Source: Massilia sp. Leaf139
GTDB lineage: Bacteria; Pseudomonadota; Gammaproteobacteria; Burkholderiales; Burkholderiaceae_D
Length of the DNA stretch: 64,000 nt
Direction of reading: 5' to 3'
NCBI RefSeq assembly: GCF_001424165.1
Contig: NZ_LMOJ01000022.1
Location: 459,882 to 523,881 of the forward strand
The position numbers and the translations under genes are program-made. Shown piece after piece: positions 26,650 through 36,447 of this stretch (its first letter is position 1; each line of letters begins with the position of its first letter). A model generated the notes under the pieces. The model searched no databases. It was not told where the DNA came from and saw only the letters and a list, made by a program, of their open reading frames with translations.

Positions 26650-27014
26650 GCCGATCCTCCCGGCTGCGCGGTGTGCAGCAAGGTTTCGACGTTCAGGCCC
26701 AGCAGGCGGATGCGTTCGACCATCGCCGGCCATTCTTCGCGCAGGAAGCGCTCGCGTTCGCTTGCAAGCAGTTTCTCGCTTGCTCCTTCAGTGACATACA
26801 TGCCTATCCCCCTTCGTTTTTCTACTAGGTTTTCGTCCACCAGTTCCTGGTAAGCCTTGGAAACGGTGATCGGGTTCAGTTGGTACTCGGCCGCGATCTG
26901 GCGAACCGAGGGCAGGGCGTCGCCGGCCTTCAGAACGCCATCGAGCATCATGTCGATGACGCGATCCTTGAGCTGGCGGTAAATGGGTGCGTTGTCGTTC
27001 CAGCCGATGTTCAT
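26646..27014 (-). CDS. GntR-family regulator, YtrA subfamily
   Basis: The 122-residue protein has the GntR winged helix (PIYRQLKDRVIDMMLDGVLK, SVRQIAAEYQLNPITVSKAY) and only a short helical C-terminus, the hallmark of the YtrA group. These regulators repress ABC transporter operons and respond to cell-wall stress or antibiotics. It is the first gene of the operon, with its presumed operator 74 bp upstream. Confidence 0.9.
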   Translation of the reverse strand: MNIGWNDNAPIYRQLKDRVIDMMLDGVLKAGDALPSVRQIAAEYQLNPITVSKAYQELVDENLVEKRRGIGMYVTEGASEKLLASERERFLREEWPAMVERIRLLGLNVETLLHTAQPGGSA

Positions 27015-27087
27015 GGATGGCCTCCCTGCCGCCCCGGTGCTGCAGCATGTTCAATCATGTCTGGCTCCTGTGGTGAGGTATTGCTGT

Positions 27088-27111
27088 GGTGTTGTAGTGG
27101 ACTATAACACC
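27088..27111. promoter_or_regulatory. Near-palindromic operator upstream of the GntR/ABC operon
   Basis: The 24-bp site GGTGTT-n-TAGT-nn-ACTA-n-AACACC has ten matched positions in each half. It resembles YtrA-type GntR sites. It includes a TATAGT that could be the -10 of the operon on the minus strand, so binding would block transcription. Confidence 0.65.
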
Positions 27112-27409
27112 GCGTATTTCGGGGGCGAGGGGCCGACGACGGAACGTCGAAAATCGGGGATGAGACGCAAAAACCGGGTACTGGATGGATCCTCCTTAAC
27201 TCGCATCCGGGCCATTTATTTCTATTAAGTCATGCCATATCATAAACGACTTAATTGCCTAAAAACAATGAACTTAGCGCCAAACTTAAATTTCGTAACC
27301 CATCATCATTGGCAAATATTCTTTCTTTTTAGACATTTCCGTTTTAACATGTTGCCGCGCCGCTGGCAGACGCCCAGCACACGGTCCACGGGCCGCCTTT
27401 GGAGACGAC
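27112..27409. other. AT-rich intergenic region before the first NHL lipoprotein gene
   Basis: About 300 bp without a credible gene. It is markedly AT-richer than its surroundings around 27210-27340 and presumably holds the promoter of the gene at 27410. No clear -35/-10 pair or repeat was identified. Confidence 0.4.
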
Positions 27410-29608
27410 ATGAAGAAGAATTACGGGATGAAACCGCTGGCCTATGCCCTGTCCGCGGCATTGCTGGGGCTGATGAGCGCCTGCGGGGGCGGAGGCGGAT
27501 CCGCCGGCAGTCCACCGCCGGCCGGCACGACGCCGCCGCCGGTCGCTCCGCCGGTCGCGCAGTACACGGTGGGCGGCAGCGTCGAAGGCCTGGGGCCTGG
27601 TAGTGCCGTCACGCTGTCGAACGGCAGCGAAACACTGACGGTTGGCGCGAATGGCCCGTTCTCCTTCGCCGCCAAATTCGACACGGGCGCCGCCTTCAGC
27701 ATCGGCGCCGTTGCGCCCGAGGGCTATACCTGCAGGGTCAGCGACGCCGCCGGCACCATCACCGGCGCCAATGCCGCCAAGAGCGTGGTCGCCTGCGCGC
27801 CCGTCGTGCTGGCCGGTGTGAAATCCGCCCTTCAGGATCCGGTCGCCGTGACCGGCGACGGCACGGGCAGCCTGTACGTGCTCGACAACGGGCCGAACAC
27901 CATCCTCAAGCTGGGCGCGGGCGACGGCGTCGAGGTGCTGGCCGGCGCCGGCAAGCCGGGTAACGCCGAGGGCACGGGCGGCGCGGCGCGCTTCTGGTTC
28001 GGCCGCGGCGACCTCGCGTTCGATACGCAGGGCAACCTGATCGTCGCCGACGGCTGCAACGGCGCGATCCGCAAGGTGACGGTCAAGGGCGTGGTATCGA
28101 CCCTGGCCGGCAAGGGCACGAGCAGCTGCAACAGTTTCCTGTCTTACGATGCGCGGCACGCGGTCGATGGCACGGGCGCCAGCGCCGGCTTCCAGCATCC
28201 GCAAGAGCTGGTTCCCGACAGCGCCGGCGGCGTCATCGTGGTCGACGAATTCAATAATACGTCCGTGCGCATGGTCAGCGCGGCAGGGGAGGTGAGCAAA
28301 CGCAGCTGGGCCGATCCCGCCCCCTATGGCAGGGTCGCGACGACCTTCAAGACGATTGCGCGTGACGGCGACGGCAAGTTGTATTTTTCCGATGACATGC
28401 ACCGGATCTGGAAAGACGTGGGCGGCACCCTGGTGCTGCTGGCCGGCGGGCCGTCGATCGGCGCCTCGCTCGACGGCACCGGCGCCGGCGCGCGCTTTCG
28501 TCTGATCCGGGACATGGTGGCCGCGCCAAATGGCGACCTGTACGTCGCCGACGCGACCGCGGTGCGCAAGGTCACGCCGGCCGGCGTGGTGACGACGCTC
28601 GCGGGCGGCCCCACGGCCGGCGCGCTGGACGCAACAGGCAGCGCGGCCAGGTTCGTCAACATCGTGTCAATCGGACTCGACGGCGCCAACCTGGCCGTGA
28701 TCGATAACGGCGCCGTGCGCCGGGTCGGCCTCGATGGCGTGGTGGCGACCCTGCCGTCGACGCCGATCGTGCACGGTTCTACCGACGGCAGCGGCGCCGC
28801 GGCGCGCTTCAGCAGCTTCTCGGGGCTGGGCGCCGATGCGGACGGCAACCTGTATGTCGCGGACGTCGGCACCCACCTGCTGCGCAAGGTGACGTCAGCG
28901 GGTTTGGTGACGACGGTCGGCGGCAAGGCGCGCACGCCAGGCACGACCGACGGGCCGCTCGCTTCCGCGCTGTTCGCCTTTCCCCATGCCGTCGCGACCG
29001 GCAAGAACGGCGTGATCTGGGTCGCCCAGGAGCAGGGGCTGCGCAAGATCCAGGACGGCAACGTGACGACCCTGCTGCCCGACCTGTTTCCGTTCGACCT
29101 GACGGTCGATGCGGACGGCAACGCGGTCGTCTCCGACGGCATGAACCTGTTGCGGGTCACGCCGGCGGGCGCAACGACGACCCTGGTCGACCGGGATCGC
29201 GTCGTCGCGTTGCTGGGCAACTCGGGGATCGATTTCACGCCGGCCGCTCCCGTGTTCGACGCCGCCGGCAACCTGTATGTCGCCGATCCGGCAACGGCCG
29301 TCGTCTACAAGCTGAGCACGGCAGGGCAGTTGAGCGTGTTCGCCGGCACGCCCCTGAAGAACGGCGACGCCGACGGGCCGGTGAATACGGCGACCCTGCA
29401 CTTCGGCGACACGACCTTCATGACGGTCGACGGCAAGGGCAATCTCTACCTGTCCAGCCGCGGCGTGGTGCGGATGATCAGCCCGGCGGGCGTGGTGTCA
29501 TCCCCGGGCTTCGGCTGGGGCAAGGCGACGGTGCGCGCTGTCGCCTATGCCAAGGGCAAGCTGTATGGGATGACGAAATACGCGCTGCTCCAGACCTGGC
29601 TGCCGTAA
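27410..29608 (+). CDS. NHL-repeat lipoprotein, first of a tandem pair
   Basis: The 732-residue product has a lipoprotein signal with lipobox LMSAC (Cys about 25), a Gly-rich then Pro-rich linker, and a carboxypeptidase-regulatory-like domain (VGGSVEGLGPGSAVTLSNG). A series of NHL-type repeats (PVAVTGDGTGSLYVLDNG, NLYVADVGTHLLRKVT) suggests a beta-propeller. It is probably tethered to the outer membrane and exposed in the periplasm or at the surface. The function is unknown; propellers of this kind bind proteins or carbohydrates. Its neighbour at 29850 has the same architecture throughout. Confidence 0.8.
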   Translation: MKKNYGMKPLAYALSAALLGLMSACGGGGGSAGSPPPAGTTPPPVAPPVAQYTVGGSVEGLGPGSAVTLSNGSETLTVGANGPFSFAAKFDTGAAFSIGAVAPEGYTCRVSDAAGTITGANAAKSVVACAPVVLAGVKSALQDPVAVTGDGTGSLYVLDNGPNTILKLGAGDGVEVLAGAGKPGNAEGTGGAARFWFGRGDLAFDTQGNLIVADGCNGAIRKVTVKGVVSTLAGKGTSSCNSFLSYDARHAVDGTGASAGFQHPQELVPDSAGGVIVVDEFNNTSVRMVSAAGEVSKRSWADPAPYGRVATTFKTIARDGDGKLYFSDDMHRIWKDVGGTLVLLAGGPSIGASLDGTGAGARFRLIRDMVAAPNGDLYVADATAVRKVTPAGVVTTLAGGPTAGALDATGSAARFVNIVSIGLDGANLAVIDNGAVRRVGLDGVVATLPSTPIVHGSTDGSGAAARFSSFSGLGADADGNLYVADVGTHLLRKVTSAGLVTTVGGKARTPGTTDGPLASALFAFPHAVATGKNGVIWVAQEQGLRKIQDGNVTTLLPDLFPFDLTVDADGNAVVSDGMNLLRVTPAGATTTLVDRDRVVALLGNSGIDFTPAAPVFDAAGNLYVADPATAVVYKLSTAGQLSVFAGTPLKNGDADGPVNTATLHFGDTTFMTVDGKGNLYLSSRGVVRMISPAGVVSSPGFGWGKATVRAVAYAKGKLYGMTKYALLQTWLP

Positions 29609-29631
29609 GGCGAACATTTTTCTTTGAAACC

Positions 29632-29660
29632 ATGGCGCCTGCGGGCGCCATTTTCGTTTC
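29632..29660 (+). terminator. Intrinsic terminator after first NHL lipoprotein gene
   Basis: An 8-bp stem (29632-29639 with 29644-29651) with loop TGCG is followed by TTTTCGTTT. It separates the two paralogous genes, which therefore have independent transcripts. Confidence 0.75.
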
Positions 29661-29760
29661 CGGCAGCGCCGGACATCCCTGCCTGGATCGAGCCTGTACG
29701 GGGCGCCCGAAACCCTTTCATATGGATGAGTCGCGCCGTCGACAGGTGCGCACGATTGAA

Positions 29761-29790
29761 TTGTCGAAATTGTATTAAAAAAATTATATT
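29761..29790 (+). promoter_or_regulatory. Probable promoter of second NHL lipoprotein gene
   Basis: TTGTCG (29761-29766) and TATATT (29785-29790) are spaced 18 bp within a very AT-rich stretch 60 bp before the start codon. An overlapping TTGTAT/TATTAT pair is also possible. Confidence 0.55.
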
Positions 29791-29849
29791 TTGGTATTAT
29801 GTTTGCACGGAAATGGCGCCGGTCGCGCCGTGTCGCTCAGGAGAAGAGA

Positions 29850-32060
29850 ATGAAATTGAAACGTTTTGAATATGCAGTCGCCGTGGCAGTGATGGCGTTG
29901 GTGGCCGGTTGCGGCGGCGGTGGCGGCGGTGGCGGCGGTGGCGGTACCACGCCGCCCCCTCCGGCCGGCGGCACCCCACCGGTCACGCCGGTGACCGAGT
30001 TCACGCTGGGCGGCACTGTTTCCGGTCTCGGCGCTGGCGCGTCGGTCACCCTGGCCAATGGCAGCGAGTCGCTGCCGGTGAACGCGAACGGCGCCTTCAC
30101 CTTCGCGACCAAGCTCAAGGCCGGTACCGCCTACGACATCAAGGTCACGCCGCCTGCCGGCTACACCTGCAAAGCCACGAACAACACCGGCACCATGGAA
30201 AGCGCGAACTCGACCAAGGCGGTCGTCGACTGCGCACCGGTCGTCCTGGCAGGCGTGCGCGGCACCCTGCAGGAACCGCTGGCCGTCGCCGGCGACGCCA
30301 GCGGCAACGTGTATGTCCTGGACGGCGGCCTGCATGGCATCCTGAAAATGAACTCGGCCGGCCAGATCAGCACCTTCGCCGGCGGCAGCGGCCAGCCAGG
30401 CCTGTCCGACGGCGCCGGCGCCGCTGCCCGCTTCTGGCTCGGCGGTAACGGCGCGGCGGTGGACGCCCAGGGCAACCTGTTCGTGGCCGACAGCTGCAAC
30501 GGCGCCATCCGCAAGCTGACCAGCGCCGGCACGGTGACCACGCTGGCCGGCAGCGGCACCGCCGCCTGCTACAACGTGGCCAGCGCCGGCGTAACCGCCA
30601 AGGTCGACGGCGTCGGCACGGCCGCCAAATTCGCAGCCCCGCAATCGCTGGTGGCCGACGGCCAAGGCGGTGTGATCGTCCTCGACGCGAGCGCAGGCCT
30701 GTCGATCCGCCGCGTCAGCGCGTCCGGCGTCGTGACGACCCAGACCTACGTCCATCCGGATCCGTCGCTGCCGGCCTTCTCGCTGCAGACGCTGGCCCGC
30801 GCCAACGACGGCACGCTCTACCTGTCGGATTCGAACAACCGCATCTGGAAAGATGTCGGCGGCCGTCTCGTGGCCTTCGCCGGCACCTTCGTGGGTTCGG
30901 GCTCGCAAGACGGCACCGGCACCGCCGCGCGCTTCAGCGTGATCACCAGCATGGTCACCACGCCGAACGGCGACCTCTACGTGACCGACGTTGCCTCGGT
31001 GCGTAAAGTCACCCCGGCCGGCGTTGTCACCACCCTGGCGGGCAGCGCGACCCAGCGCGGCCAGATCGATGCCCAGGGCACCGCGGCGCGCTTCGGCAAC
31101 CTGCTCTCGATCGGCTTCGACGGCACCAGCCTGTTCGTGATCGACAGCGGCCAGGAAGTGCTGCGCAAGGTCGCCCTCGACGGCACCGTCACCACCCCGG
31201 CGGCAACGCCTGCGGTGCGCGCCACCACCGACGGCAATGCGACGACCGCGCGCTTCGGCTCGTTCAGCTCGCTCGCCGCCGATGCGGACGGCAACCTGTA
31301 CTTCGTCGACCCGGTCACCCACGTGCTGCGCAAGTCGACCCCGAACGGCACCGTCTCGACGATCTCGGGCACGACCGGCGAAGCAGGCCTCACCGACGGC
31401 CCGCTGGCATCGGCCAAGTTCGCCGGCCCGCAGCGTGTGGCCACCGGCCGCGACGGCAGCATCTGGGTCGCCCAGGTGCAGGGCCTGCGCCGCATCAAGG
31501 ACGGCATCGTGAGCACCGTCGACGCGAACGTGCGTCCGGTCGGCCTGACCATCGATGCCAACGGCAATGCGATCGTCACCACCGGCGCCACCGGCGGCGA
31601 GGTGCTGCGCTTCACGCCGACCGGCGCGCGCTCGGTACTGGTGCAGAAGCCGGCCGTCGTGGCGCTGGCCGGTGCGAACGCCAACTTCATCCCGCAATCG
31701 GTCGCGGTCGACGCTGCCGGCAACATCTATATTGCCGACACGGGAACGGTGGCGGTCTACAAGCTGACGCCGTCGGGCACGCTGTCGGTGTTCGCCGGTA
31801 CGCCGCTGAAGGAAACCGGCAACGTCGACGGCGCGGTCAACACCGCCACGCTGGGCTTCTACGAAGTCGATCACATGACGATCGACGACGCGGGCAACCT
31901 GTACCTGAGCGGCAGCGGCAACGTGCGCATGATCAGCCCGGCAGGTGTGGTCTCCACGCCGAGCTATGTCTGGGGTAACGCGTCGATCGGCGCGGTGACC
32001 TACAACAAGGGTAAGCTGTACGGCATGACCCGCTACGCGGTGATGCAGACCTACCTGTAA
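29850..32060 (+). CDS. NHL-repeat lipoprotein, second of a tandem pair
   Basis: The 736-residue paralog of the upstream gene starts after AGGAGAAGAG. Lipobox VAGC is followed directly by an eleven-Gly run encoded by GGCGGCGGT-type repeats (about 29911-29945), then a Pro/Thr linker, the same regulatory-like domain, and NHL repeats. The C-termini also match (KGKLYGMTRYAVMQTYL against KGKLYGMTKYALLQTWL). The pair is a tandem duplication that has diverged. The 3' end overlaps lpxH by 10 bp on the other strand. Confidence 0.8.
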   Translation: MKLKRFEYAVAVAVMALVAGCGGGGGGGGGGGTTPPPPAGGTPPVTPVTEFTLGGTVSGLGAGASVTLANGSESLPVNANGAFTFATKLKAGTAYDIKVTPPAGYTCKATNNTGTMESANSTKAVVDCAPVVLAGVRGTLQEPLAVAGDASGNVYVLDGGLHGILKMNSAGQISTFAGGSGQPGLSDGAGAAARFWLGGNGAAVDAQGNLFVADSCNGAIRKLTSAGTVTTLAGSGTAACYNVASAGVTAKVDGVGTAAKFAAPQSLVADGQGGVIVLDASAGLSIRRVSASGVVTTQTYVHPDPSLPAFSLQTLARANDGTLYLSDSNNRIWKDVGGRLVAFAGTFVGSGSQDGTGTAARFSVITSMVTTPNGDLYVTDVASVRKVTPAGVVTTLAGSATQRGQIDAQGTAARFGNLLSIGFDGTSLFVIDSGQEVLRKVALDGTVTTPAATPAVRATTDGNATTARFGSFSSLAADADGNLYFVDPVTHVLRKSTPNGTVSTISGTTGEAGLTDGPLASAKFAGPQRVATGRDGSIWVAQVQGLRRIKDGIVSTVDANVRPVGLTIDANGNAIVTTGATGGEVLRFTPTGARSVLVQKPAVVALAGANANFIPQSVAVDAAGNIYIADTGTVAVYKLTPSGTLSVFAGTPLKETGNVDGAVNTATLGFYEVDHMTIDDAGNLYLSGSGNVRMISPAGVVSTPSYVWGNASIGAVTYNKGKLYGMTRYAVMQTYL

Positions 32061-32821
32061 TCGTTCAGGGTAGTGCCGTCGAGGGCGTGGCGCGTAATGG
32101 CGCCACGCTCGTCGACGGCGATCCAGCCGCCGCGAGGCGGCTCGGCGTCGAGTTCCCAATCGGGCAAGACGAAACGGCGACGCTTGCCGTGCAGGTGCAG
32201 GGCGGGGCGGTGGGTGTGGCCATGGATCAGCACCTCGGTGCCGGTGGCATCGAACACGGCTTCGACCGCATCCGGCGTCACATCCATGATCTCGTAGGAT
32301 TTGGTGGTGTGCGCTTCGCGGCTGCCTTCGCGCAAGCCGGCGATGATGGCCTTGCGCTGGGCCAGGGGCATGGACAGGAACTGCGCCTGCCAGGCGCCAT
32401 TCCTCACCATCGCACGAAACTCCATATATTTCGTATCCAGCGTGCATTCGGCATCGCCATGCACGAGGGCGATGCGCTGTCCGCCGATCGCGGCGACATG
32501 CGGCTCGGCCAGCAGGCGCAATCCGGCGGCCTCGGCAAAGCCGGCGCCGACCAGGAAATCGCGGTTGCCCGCCATCCAGAAAATATCGATTCCTTTATCG
32601 GCGAGCGCGCGCAGCGCCGCGATCACCCGCGCATGGAAGGGCGATCCGAGGTCGTCGTCGCCGGCCCAGTATTCGAAGATGTCGCCGAGCAGATACAACG
32701 CATCCGCGTGCGCGGCATGCTTGTCCAGGAAACGGAAAAAGGCGTCCGCGGTGCGCGGATGGGATTCCTGCAGGTGCAGGTCGGAAATGAAAAGCGCGAC
32801 GGTGCGCGCGGGAGTGGACAT
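32051..32821 (-). CDS. lpxH: UDP-2,3-diacylglucosamine diphosphatase LpxH
   Basis: The 256-residue calcineurin-like phosphoesterase has ISDLHL (about 13-18), GDIFEYWAGDD, AGNRDFL, VHGD and HGHTHRP, the full set of metal ligands. LpxH removes UMP to give lipid X in lipid A synthesis. It is the last gene of a minus-strand group with two cyclophilins, an order common in beta-proteobacteria. Confidence 0.95.
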   Translation of the reverse strand: MSTPARTVALFISDLHLQESHPRTADAFFRFLDKHAAHADALYLLGDIFEYWAGDDDLGSPFHARVIAALRALADKGIDIFWMAGNRDFLVGAGFAEAAGLRLLAEPHVAAIGGQRIALVHGDAECTLDTKYMEFRAMVRNGAWQAQFLSMPLAQRKAIIAGLREGSREAHTTKSYEIMDVTPDAVEAVFDATGTEVLIHGHTHRPALHLHGKRRRFVLPDWELDAEPPRGGWIAVDERGAITRHALDGTTLNDYR

Positions 32822-32871
32822 GGAAATACTGGCTCCCGCGCGAGAGGGTGGATTACGACAAGACGACCGGA

Positions 32872-33366
32872 TTACTGAACGACTTCGGCTTTCTCGATGA
32901 TGATCGGCTCGACCGGCACGTCGGCGTGCATGCCCGAGCGCGAGGTCTTGACGTTGTTCAGTTCGTCGACGACTTCGGTGCCGGCGGTTACTTTACCGAA
33001 CACGGCATAGCCCCAGCCGTCCTGGCCAGGGTAATTCAGGAAGTCGTTGTTCTTGGTATTGATGAAGAACTGTGCCGATGCCGAGTGCGGCGCCGAGGTA
33101 CGGGCCATGGCGATCGTGTACTTGTCGTTCTTCAAGCCGTTCTTGCCTTCGTTTTCGACAGTCGCGCTCGTTTCCTTCTGCTTCATGCCCGGCTCGAAAC
33201 CGCCGCCCTGGATCATGAAGTCCTTGATCACGCGGTGGAAGATGGTATTGGTGAAGTGACCCTTGTTCACGTAGTCCAGGAAGTTGGCAACGGTCTTCGG
33301 CGCTTTCTCGGCGTCGAGTTCGATGGTGATGTTGCCCTTGTTGGTGGTCAGCAGTACGGAGGTCAT
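32872..33366 (-). CDS. ppiB: Cytoplasmic peptidyl-prolyl isomerase (cyclophilin)
   Basis: The 164-residue cyclophilin has no signal peptide and keeps FHRVIKDFMIQGG and AMARTSAPHSASAQFFIN, the catalytic Arg/Phe core. It catalyses proline isomerisation in protein folding. It is followed by lpxH and preceded by an exported cyclophilin paralog. Confidence 0.93.
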   Translation of the reverse strand: MTSVLLTTNKGNITIELDAEKAPKTVANFLDYVNKGHFTNTIFHRVIKDFMIQGGGFEPGMKQKETSATVENEGKNGLKNDKYTIAMARTSAPHSASAQFFINTKNNDFLNYPGQDGWGYAVFGKVTAGTEVVDELNNVKTSRSGMHADVPVEPIIIEKAEVVQ

Positions 33367-33407
33367 GAGGAATCCTGTTCTATTTGTTGATAAAAGCTGC
33401 GAGGCGC

Positions 33408-34019
33408 TTATTTTACAAGCTTATCGCCGGTCAGCACGGTCGTGGCGCGGATCACGATCGGCGTCACCGGCACATTCTGCATGCCGCGCATGTCGTCGAC
33501 CATCACGGCCTTGATCTTGTCGACCGTTTCCTGGCCCTGCACCACGCGGCCGAATACCGTATAGCCGACGCCGTCCTGGCCCGGATAATCGAGGCCGAGA
33601 TTATCGTTCACGTTGATGAAGAATTGCGAGGTGGCCGAATTCGGATCGGCGGTGCGCGCCATGGCCAGCGTGTAGGGCTTGTTCGACAGGCCGTTCTTCG
33701 ACTCGCTCGCAATGGGCTTGCGCACTCCAGGCTTGTCGACCAGTTTCTCCGTATAGCCGCCGGCCTGGATCATGAAACCATCGATGACGCGATGAAATAC
33801 GGTGCCTTTATAAAAGCCCGATTTCACGTATTGCATGAAATTCGCCGTGCTCTTCGGTGCGGCCGTGGCGTCGAGTTCGACGACGATATCGCCCATGCTG
33901 GTCTTGATCGCGACCTGGGGATTGTCGGCGGCCAGCACGCTGCCGGCAAAGCCCAGCGCCAGGGCAGCGCCGGCGAGGCGGGCGAAGAGGGCGCGGCGGG
34001 ATTGTTTTTGTAGGGGCAT
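33408..34019 (-). CDS. ppiA: Exported peptidyl-prolyl isomerase (cyclophilin)
   Basis: The 203-residue protein has a signal peptide with an arginine pair (SRRALFARLAGAALALGFAG) cleaved near VLAA. The cyclophilin domain has FHRVIDGFMIQAGG and NSATSQFFINVND. The mature enzyme would act in the periplasm. The ATG is preceded by GGAGAC. Confidence 0.92.
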   Translation of the reverse strand: MPLQKQSRRALFARLAGAALALGFAGSVLAADNPQVAIKTSMGDIVVELDATAAPKSTANFMQYVKSGFYKGTVFHRVIDGFMIQAGGYTEKLVDKPGVRKPIASESKNGLSNKPYTLAMARTADPNSATSQFFINVNDNLGLDYPGQDGVGYTVFGRVVQGQETVDKIKAVMVDDMRGMQNVPVTPIVIRATTVLTGDKLVK

Positions 34020-34114
34020 GGAGCGTCTCCTCGGTGGACGTGGCGCAAAGCCCTGTCAAGGCTTATGCAGAAAAATAAACCTGAGCCATATGCGGCCAGT
34101 CGGGTTTTTATCAA

Positions 34115-34123
34115 TGCTATACT
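34115..34123 (+). promoter_or_regulatory. Extended -10 promoter upstream of cysS
   Basis: TGCTATACT fits an extended -10 (TGnTATACT). No convincing -35 is seen. It would give cysS a leader of about 150 nt; the rest of 34020-34277 shows nothing else recognisable. Confidence 0.45.
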
Positions 34124-34277
34124 TTGCGCAGAACGTCCCCATTCTATCAAATAAGAACAATACAGAGCGGTAAGCGGTTCTGATGCAAAGATTGATTCCC
34201 GGCACGCGCCGCACGGCGAACGTGTCCGGGTTTCGTATTGCTCGGGTATCCGATTCCCCTCTCGATTCATCACACCA

Positions 34278-35672
34278 ATGAGCCAATTAAAGATTTACAA
34301 CACGCTGGCGCGCGAAAAACAGGTATTCGTACCGAAGGAGGCCGGCAAGGTCGGCATGTATGTCTGCGGCATGACCGTCTACGACTACTGCCATGTCGGC
34401 CATGCGCGCATGATGATGGCCTTCGACCTCATCTACCGCTGGCTCATGGAATCGGGTTACGAAGTCAAGTACGTGCGTAACATCACGGACATCGAGGACA
34501 AGATCATCAAGCGCGCGGCCGAGAACGGCGAGACCATGGCCTCGCTCGTCAACCGCTTCACGCAGTACATGGACGAGGACATCGCCGCGCTCGGCATCCT
34601 GCCGCCGAGCTTCGTCCCGCGCGCCACCGAACACGTGCCGGGCATGCTGTCGATCATCGAGATACTGGAACGCAAGGGCCTGGCTTACCGCAGCGAAGAC
34701 GGCGATGTGAATTTTGCCGTGCGTAATTTCGAAGGCTACGGCAAACTCTCCGGCAAATCGCTCGACGACCTGCGCGCCGGCGAGCGCGTGGACGTTAACA
34801 CCGGCAAGCGCGACCCGCTCGACTTCGTGCTCTGGAAAGCGGCCAAGGAGTCGGAGCCGGACGAAGCGAAATGGGATTCGAAATGGGGCCGCGGCCGTCC
34901 GGGCTGGCATATCGAGTGCTCGGCCATGAGCTGCGCCACCCTGGGCGAACACTTCGACATCCACGGCGGCGGCCAGGATCTGCAGTTCCCGCACCATGAG
35001 AACGAGATCGCCCAGAGCGAAGGCGCGTTCGGCGGCCCGATGGTCAACTACTGGGTGCATAACGGTTTCGTGCGTGTCGATAACGAGAAGATGTCCAAGT
35101 CCCTGGGCAATTTCTTCACCATCCGCGACGTCCTGAAGAAATACGATGCCGAAGTCGTCCGCTTTTTCATCGTGCGCACCCACTACCGCAGCCCGCTGAA
35201 CTATTCCGACGCCCACATCGACGACGCCAAGGGCGCGCTGACGCGCCTGTACACGGCGCTGAGCGACGTCGATCTCGGCAGCGAGACCCCGGCCGTCGAC
35301 TGGAACGAAGCCCATGCGGTGCGCTTGCGCGAAGCGATGGACGACGATTTCAACACGCCGCTGGCCGTGGCCGAGTTGTTCGACCTGGCAAGCGAAGTCA
35401 ACCGCACCAAATCGGTGGAGACGGCGCGTCAACTGAAAGCCCTGGCCGGCGTGCTCGGCCTGCTGCAGCGGTCGCCCCAGGAATTCCTGCAAGCCGGCAG
35501 CGGGGCAGGTGGCCTGGGCGAAGCCGAGATCGCCGACCTGATCGCCGCCCGCGCTGCCGCCAAGAAGGCGCGCAATTTCGCCGAGGCGGACGGCATCCGC
35601 GCCGAACTGGTAGCCGCCGGCATCATCCTGGAAGACAAACCGGACGGGACGACGAACTGGCGTCGCGCATGA
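34278..35672 (+). CDS. cysS: Cysteinyl-tRNA synthetase
   Basis: The 464-residue enzyme is close to the 461 of E. coli. It has the class I HIGH-like motif HVGHA (about 39-43), zinc-binding region residues ([20 protein letters not shown]) and KMSKS (about 271-275). The 3' end overlaps the glycosylase start (ATGA), forming a probable cysS-glycosylase-accA-tilS transcription unit. Confidence 0.96.
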   Translation: MSQLKIYNTLAREKQVFVPKEAGKVGMYVCGMTVYDYCHVGHARMMMAFDLIYRWLMESGYEVKYVRNITDIEDKIIKRAAENGETMASLVNRFTQYMDEDIAALGILPPSFVPRATEHVPGMLSIIEILERKGLAYRSEDGDVNFAVRNFEGYGKLSGKSLDDLRAGERVDVNTGKRDPLDFVLWKAAKESEPDEAKWDSKWGRGRPGWHIECSAMSCATLGEHFDIHGGGQDLQFPHHENEIAQSEGAFGGPMVNYWVHNGFVRVDNEKMSKSLGNFFTIRDVLKKYDAEVVRFFIVRTHYRSPLNYSDAHIDDAKGALTRLYTALSDVDLGSETPAVDWNEAHAVRLREAMDDDFNTPLAVAELFDLASEVNRTKSVETARQLKALAGVLGLLQRSPQEFLQAGSGAGGLGEAEIADLIAARAAAKKARNFAEADGIRAELVAAGIILEDKPDGTTNWRRA

Positions 35673-36379
35673 TGGCAGCGGAAAAGGACAACGGCGCCGG
35701 CGGCCAGCCGGAATTCGAGGTGCCCGCGTACTGGGCGGAAGCGAAGGAAGAGCTGATGCGGCGCGACCGCATCATGAAGCGTCTCATCCCGCAGTTCGGC
35801 GACATGCACTTGAAGGGGCATCCCGATCCGTTCACGACGCTGGCGCGTTCGATCGTCGGCCAGCAGGTCACGCCGAAGGCGGCCGACGCCGCCTGGATCA
35901 AGCTGAACGCCTGCTGCCCGAAGCTGACCCCGGCCCAGATCATCAAGCTCGGCGCCGAGCAGCTGTCCGCCTGCGGCCTCTCGAAACGCAAGACCGAATA
36001 CATCCTCGACCTGGCCGACCACTTCAAGGCCAAGCGCGTTCACGCCAACCTCTGGTCGGAAATGGATGACGAGGCCGTGATCGCCGAGCTGGTGCAGATC
36101 CGCGGCATCAGCCGCTGGACGGCCGAGATGTTCCTCATCTTTAACCTGCTGCGCCCGAACGTGCTGCCGCTCGACGACCCCGGCCTGATCCAGGGCATCA
36201 GCCAGAACTATTTCTCCGGCGAGCCTGTCTCGCGCAGCGATGCGCGTGAAGTCGCGGCCAACTGGGAACCCTGGCGCACCGTCGCCACCTGGTATTTATG
36301 GCGCAGCCTCGACCCCGCATCGGCATCGGGATCGGCATCAGGTTTGGCGTCCGCAGCGGCGTCCGGTACGGTAGAATAG
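35669..36379 (+). CDS. DNA-3-methyladenine glycosylase, AlkA type
   Basis: The 236-residue HhH-GPD glycosylase contains [15 protein letters not shown], a helix-hairpin-helix [18 protein letters not shown], and the catalytic Asp in VLPLDDPGL. It excises alkylated bases. The C-terminus includes an Ala/Ser-rich tail. It overlaps cysS by four bases. The gap to accA is 68 bp. Confidence 0.9.
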   Translation: MMAAEKDNGAGGQPEFEVPAYWAEAKEELMRRDRIMKRLIPQFGDMHLKGHPDPFTTLARSIVGQQVTPKAADAAWIKLNACCPKLTPAQIIKLGAEQLSACGLSKRKTEYILDLADHFKAKRVHANLWSEMDDEAVIAELVQIRGISRWTAEMFLIFNLLRPNVLPLDDPGLIQGISQNYFSGEPVSRSDAREVAANWEPWRTVATWYLWRSLDPASASGSASGLASAAASGTVE

Positions 36380-36447
36380 CGCCAAATTGCCGCTGCGCGC
36401 CCTGCGGTTCTCCGCGCGCCCGGCCACAGAACAACCCCGGAGGTACA

